NCBI GenBank assembly: GCA_016763715.1
Contig: JAESTG010000123.1
Span: forward strand, 1-9,815
Direction of reading: 5' to 3'
Source: Flavobacteriaceae bacterium
GTDB lineage: Bacteria > Bacteroidota > Bacteroidia > Flavobacteriales > Flavobacteriaceae
Length of the DNA: 9,815 bases
Both the position numbers and the translations under genes were made by a program. Of this stretch, positions 6,885 through 9,815 are shown piece after piece; within the stretch, counting starts at the first letter, position 1, and each line of letters begins with the position of its first letter. Under the pieces are notes generated by a model, which worked only from the letters and a program-made list of their open reading frames with translations, was not told where the DNA came from and did no database searches.

Positions 6885-7823
6885 TTAGAAATTATAGACT
6901 ACCTCTAGTTTATACTTTTTTAGAGCGATTTTTGCTTTGTCCATATCCTCTGTAAAACCAAGAATATAACCTCCTCCTCCAGAGCCACAAAGTTTCAAAT
7001 AATAGGCATTTGTCTCAATCCCTTTCTTCCAAAGTGTTTGGAATTCTTCAGGAATCATAGGTTTAAAATTATCTAAAACCACTTTTGAAAGCTGTTTAAT
7101 ATTACCAAAAAGTGATTTCACATCACCTTTTAAGAAGTCCTCTACACAAGCATCAGTATGCTTAACAAACTGATTTTTAAGCATATTTCTAAAACCTTCC
7201 TGCTTCATATTATTCATGAAAATCTGAACCATAGGAGCTGTTTCTCCTGTGCTTCCACTATCTAATAAAAAGACAGCACCTGGTCCGTTTTCCGTTTGAG
7301 AAGGAATGCCAGCTGGTTCTATATTATCCTTAGAGTTGATTAATATAGGTAAGCTTAAATAACTATTCAAAGGATCCAAACCAGAGGATTTTCCATGAAA
7401 AAATGATTCCATTTCTGCAAATATACCTTTGAGTTGCAATAATTTTTCGCGAGTGAGATTTTCCAATACCGTAATCTTGTCATCGGCATATTTATCATAA
7501 ATAGCAGCAACCAAGGCCCCACTACTTCCCACACCATATCCTTGTGGAATGCTAGAATCGAAATATAATCCTGCGGCTACATCGGTACGTAACGCTTCCA
7601 AATTGAAGGTAATTAAATCGGGCTTTTCTTCGCAAAGTTGTTCTAAATATGCAACGTAACGTTTTAGATTTTCGTTAGATTTATGAGTAGAAACTGTATG
7701 GTGTTCGTCTGTTTTTAACGCACCATTATAGAAGTTATAAGGTATAGAGAGACCTTTAGAGTCCTTAATAATCCCATACTCTCCAAAGAGTAGGATTTTT
7801 GAATAAAAAAGGGGACCACGCAT
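6885..7823 (-). CDS. mvk: Mevalonate kinase-type GHMP kinase
   Basis: 312 residues from the preferred ATG at 7823. GHMP motifs are complete: KILLFGEYGII (9-19), the ATP-binding loop SIPQGYGVGSSGALVA (91-106), ESFFHGKSSGLDPL (139-152) with Asp150 as likely catalytic base, and LCGSGGGGY (278-286). This pattern matches mevalonate kinases, which phosphorylate mevalonate in the cytoplasm; phosphomevalonate kinase is a close relative and not fully excluded. A GTG at 7835 in the same frame would add four residues (MNEL). The ATG is preferred because MRGPLFYSKILLFGEY is the usual flavobacterial N-terminus. It follows mvaD on the same strand after 211 bp and has two candidate TAnnTTTG boxes upstream, so it can be expressed independently and probably leads the MBOAT-SGNH-ubiA run. 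Confidence 0.88.
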   Translation of the reverse strand: MRGPLFYSKILLFGEYGIIKDSKGLSIPYNFYNGALKTDEHHTVSTHKSNENLKRYVAYLEQLCEEKPDLITFNLEALRTDVAAGLYFDSSIPQGYGVGSSGALVAAIYDKYADDKITVLENLTREKLLQLKGIFAEMESFFHGKSSGLDPLNSYLSLPILINSKDNIEPAGIPSQTENGPGAVFLLDSGSTGETAPMVQIFMNNMKQEGFRNMLKNQFVKHTDACVEDFLKGDVKSLFGNIKQLSKVVLDNFKPMIPEEFQTLWKKGIETNAYYLKLCGSGGGGYILGFTEDMDKAKIALKKYKLEVVYNF

Positions 7824-7846
7824 AAGTTCGTTCACTGTTTGTTAGC

Positions 7847-7854
7847 CAAATATA
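7847..7854 (-). promoter_or_regulatory. Candidate -7 promoter box for the mevalonate kinase operon (proximal)
   Basis: The minus strand reads TATATTTG, a perfect match to the Bacteroidota -7 consensus TAnnTTTG, 23 bp before the preferred ATG at 7823. That would give a leader of roughly 15-20 nt. No clear TTTG -33 box is seen at the expected 17-19 bp, only TTTC at a 14-bp spacing. AT-rich sequence makes chance matches plausible. Confidence 0.4.
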
Positions 7855-7885
7855 CAGTATTTAGCCATGAAATTGAATTCGGAGA

Positions 7886-7893
7886 CAAAGATA
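7886..7893 (-). promoter_or_regulatory. Candidate -7 promoter box for the mevalonate kinase operon (distal)
   Basis: The minus strand reads TATCTTTG, identical to the box in front of mvaD and a perfect TAnnTTTG match, about 62 bp before the ATG at 7823. A good -33 element is not evident. It could be an alternative start to the proximal box. Confidence 0.4.
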
Positions 7894-7952
7894 GGATATT
7901 CCAAGAGATGCTTTTCAGAATAAAATGGTAAATTTTAAATCATAATACACTG

Positions 7953-8050
7953 ATAGTTTACAATTTATAGCTTTATAAGCTAAAAGAAGCGTCGTAAATA
8001 TTAGCTATAACAAAGATGATATTGGAATAATTTTTCAACAAGTAAACTAT
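7953..8050. repeat. Nested inverted repeats in the mvaD-mvk gap
   Basis: The outer arms are ATAGTTTAC (7953-7961) and GTAAACTAT (8042-8050), perfect over 9 bp. The right arm overlaps the mvaD stop codon at 8047-8049. The inner arms are TTATAGCT (7966-7973) and AGCTATAA (8003-8010), 8 bp. A competing local hairpin, TAGCTT-TAT-AAGCTA (7968-7982), shares the left inner arm. In the mvaD transcript this could fold into alternative structures just after the stop. No T-tract follows, so it is not a classic terminator. The remainder of this gap holds the two promoter boxes and no coding signal. Confidence 0.4.
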
Positions 8051-9126
8051 AGTTTTTCCGCACCCAATCCAGTGTAATCTTGAATAAACTCTCCATTTTT
8101 ACAAAACAAAGTGAGTTCATTTTTAATAAAGTCAAGAACTTCTTCTTTTTCATTCTGCGGATAAAGCACATGTACATTAGCACCAGCATCTAAGGTAAAA
8201 CAGATGTTACTATTGGTTGCTTTTCTATAAGCCCAAACCTTATTAATGATTTCCAAAGTATTGGGTTTCATTAAAATAAAATAAGGTTGTGAACTCATCA
8301 TCATGGAGTGCAATTGTAAGGCTTCGCTTTCTACAATTTCAATAAATGCAGAAAGGTTACCACTTTCTAAAACATCTGTAAGCTTGGACAAATTATCGTT
8401 AGCAGCAGTAAAACGCTGCTGAGCGTATGGATGATTGTGCATTAAATTATGCCCCATCGTACTACTCACTTGTTTTTCTCCCTTATCCACCAATAGGATA
8501 GTGTCTTGATAATCAGAGAAATTTTCATGAATCTTCCCTTCAAATTTAATCCCGTATAAATTGGTTGACCCATCAATTTTTGGGTGACTCCCCCAAACAA
8601 CCAAAGGTCCTTCTATACTTCTTGCCGCACTTCCTGATCCTAATCTAGCTAAAAAAGATGCCTTTTTGTTGAAAAAATCATCGGTCATTTTGGTAACCGT
8701 CATTAAACGCTCTAATTCCAATAAACATAAAGCCAAAGCACTCATACCACTTGCTGAAGAGGCTATTCCGCTACTATGAGGAAAGCTGTTGCTTGTTTTA
8801 ATGGTAAATCTATACTTCCGAAGAAAAGGAAGGTAAACTTCTACTCGTTCAAAAAACTTACGGATTTTAGGTTCAAAATCTACTTCTCTGTTTTCATTTA
8901 AATACACATCAAAATCAAAATCTGTTCCTGTCTTTTCTTCAAAATGAAGTTCAGTTTGAGTGTGACAATTGGAAAGCGTAAAACTAATGGAAGCATTTTC
9001 AGGCAATTGCTCACCATGCTTCCCCCAATATTTCACCAAAGCAATGTTGCTCGGGGACTGATAAGAAACAACCCCATTCTTAGGAGATTCTTTATATGTC
9101 TTCGGAATAAAATCCTGCTTGGTCAT
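8047..9126 (-). CDS. mvaD: Diphosphomevalonate decarboxylase
   Basis: 359 residues, ATG start at 9126. GHMP-fold enzyme that uses ATP to decarboxylate diphosphomevalonate to isopentenyl diphosphate, the last step of the classical mevalonate pathway. Visible motifs: NIALVKYWGK (27-36), the family's signature N-terminus; the nucleotide loop PHSSGIASSASG (116-127); GSGSAARSIEGP (163-174), containing the conserved Arg169 that binds substrate; and FTLDAGANVHVLYP (310-323), with Asp313 as the catalytic aspartate. Length is slightly above the roughly 330 of many bacterial forms, and an N-terminal tail of about 20 residues precedes the fold. It is the first gene after the T9SS protein's terminator and has its own TATCTTTG promoter box. 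Confidence 0.95.
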   Translation of the reverse strand: MTKQDFIPKTYKESPKNGVVSYQSPSNIALVKYWGKHGEQLPENASISFTLSNCHTQTELHFEEKTGTDFDFDVYLNENREVDFEPKIRKFFERVEVYLPFLRKYRFTIKTSNSFPHSSGIASSASGMSALALCLLELERLMTVTKMTDDFFNKKASFLARLGSGSAARSIEGPLVVWGSHPKIDGSTNLYGIKFEGKIHENFSDYQDTILLVDKGEKQVSSTMGHNLMHNHPYAQQRFTAANDNLSKLTDVLESGNLSAFIEIVESEALQLHSMMMSSQPYFILMKPNTLEIINKVWAYRKATNSNICFTLDAGANVHVLYPQNEKEEVLDFIKNELTLFCKNGEFIQDYTGLGAEKL

Positions 9127-9166
9127 AGAGATATCAATTGAGACTTACCATCTAGAAAAGTCAGCA

Positions 9167-9174
9167 CAAAGATA
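9167..9174 (-). promoter_or_regulatory. Candidate -7 promoter box for mvaD
   Basis: The minus strand reads TATCTTTG, a perfect match to TAnnTTTG, 40 bp before the mvaD ATG. A T-run (complement of 9192-9196) lies 17 bp upstream where the TTTG -33 element is expected, so that element is only partly matched. The position between the upstream gene's terminator and mvaD supports a real promoter. Confidence 0.5.
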
Positions 9175-9280
9175 AAGAAAACCCATTGCATAAAAACCTT
9201 TGTATTTCGCAGAAAATAGCAAGGATGCTTTTTTGAATTTCAGCATTTTTAGTTATTCGATTATGCCTAAAGTAATTACC

Positions 9281-9317
9281 CAAAATAAAAGGTCATCTAG
9301 AATTTTCGACGACCTTT
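9281..9317 (-). terminator. Intrinsic terminator of the T9SS-sorted protein gene
   Basis: On the minus strand, AAAGGTCGTC pairs with GATGACCTTT (plus 9308-9317 with 9288-9297), ten pairs including one G-U, around a 10-nt loop. It is followed by a T-rich stretch, TTTTATTTTG. It begins 17 nt after the stop codon at 9335, a usual position for a Rho-independent terminator. Confidence 0.65.
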
Positions 9318-9334
9318 ATTATATTATTTACGGG

Positions 9335-9815
9335 CTACTTTTTGATAAATCGAGCTGTCATTTTTTTACCGTCTGCTATAAAGGTAATTAGATACAAACC
9401 GCTACTTAAGCGCGAAACATCAATTTTATTATCCCCATTGTCAACACGATTGGACCAAAGTGTTCGCCCTTGTACATCGTAAAGATTATAGGCAACTTCA
9501 TCTGTAAATTTTACATGGACATTTAGAATATCTGAACTGATAGTAGGATAAATTTTTATTTTTTCTGAAAGATTCTTATCGTCAATTCCAAGGGCGGCTT
9601 CCCGTTCAGCAGCACTACCTAATAAGTACAGTGCATTATTCCCATTATTAGCATTTTTAGTATACTCATACACTCGAATGGCGTATCGCTTACTTGCATC
9701 CAAATTGGTGACAGTTACATTAGATCCTATACCATTATAGACCACGAAGGTGTTATCTCCCAAGTTCTCACCTGAGCCAAATTGGCTATTCCCAACATAA
9801 TCGAAGCCATCTATT
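9335..9815 (-). CDS. C-terminal part of a secreted protein with Fn3-like region and T9SS type A sorting domain (5' end outside window)
   Basis: The reading frame is open from the stop at 9335 to the window edge, so only the last 159 residues are visible. A TTG at 9763 is an internal Leu, not a start. The first visible part (GDNTFVVYNGIGSNVTVTNL followed by YAIRVYEY) matches the end of the fibronectin III-like domains common in Bacteroidota surface proteins. The last 75 residues form a Por secretion tail: KIKIYPTISSDILNV, NLYDVQGRTLW, IDVSRLSSGLYLI, then the basic end KKMTARFIKK. Such tails direct export through the type IX system and are cleaved at the surface. IYPT replaces the more usual IYPNP, a mild deviation. 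The catalytic or binding domain lies beyond the window, so function is unknown. Confidence 0.9.
   Translation of the reverse strand, partial: IDGFDYVGNSQFGSGENLGDNTFVVYNGIGSNVTVTNLDASKRYAIRVYEYTKNANNGNNALYLLGSAAEREAALGIDDKNLSEKIKIYPTISSDILNVHVKFTDEVAYNLYDVQGRTLWSNRVDNGDNKIDVSRLSSGLYLITFIADGKKMTARFIKK

Noticed and set aside
9200..9391. Small plus-strand reading frame
   Set aside because: Runs across the terminator and the antisense of the T9SS domain, with no recognisable protein features.

Overview
This window most likely comes from a member of the Bacteroidota, probably class Flavobacteriia. The DNA is AT-rich. The right edge encodes a protein with a C-terminal type IX secretion (T9SS) sorting domain, which is essentially restricted to Bacteroidota. 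The upstream regions of the two mevalonate-pathway genes carry perfect TAnnTTTG boxes, the -7 element of this phylum. From memory, not checked here, the order mvaD / mevalonate kinase / UbiA-family geranylgeranyltransferase / pseudouridine synthase is a conserved flavobacterial block, and this window shows an expanded version of it.

Layout from right to left, nearly all on the minus strand. (1) 9335-9815: 3' end of a secreted Fn3-like/T9SS protein, followed by a good intrinsic terminator. (2) 8047-9126: mvaD, diphosphomevalonate decarboxylase, with its own promoter. (3) A 211-bp gap with candidate promoters and nested inverted repeats. (4) 6885-7823: mevalonate kinase-type GHMP kinase. (5) 5387-6835 and 4475-5383: a tightly coupled MBOAT O-acyltransferase and SGNH-fold partner, a pair typical of extracellular or periplasmic glycan O-acylation. 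(6) 3533-4438: UbiA-family prenyltransferase. (7) 3347-3528: a roughly 180-bp palindromic, non-coding element. (8) 2365-3327: a nitrilase with an intact Glu-Lys-Cys triad. (9) 1418-2245: an RsuA/RluB-family pseudouridine synthase homologue whose active-site motifs are degenerate. (10) 59-1435, plus strand, converging on it: a polytopic GT-C-type glycosyltransferase that carries a compensated frameshift.

The genes suggest an isoprenoid theme. MvaD and the kinase feed isopentenyl diphosphate synthesis, UbiA uses polyprenyl diphosphates to make membrane lipids, and GT-C enzymes normally use polyprenyl-phosphate sugars. The MBOAT/SGNH pair sits inside this run and may acylate a surface glycan or glycolipid. 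That link is inferred from position only.

The observations most worth a second look are the 28-codon out-of-frame segment in the glycosyltransferase, where both flanks and the alternative frame look like authentic family sequence; the pseudouridine synthase with Gly in place of the catalytic Asp plus further motif losses; the palindromic element between ubiA and the nitrilase; and the insertion of an O-acylation pair into the mevalonate/UbiA run.
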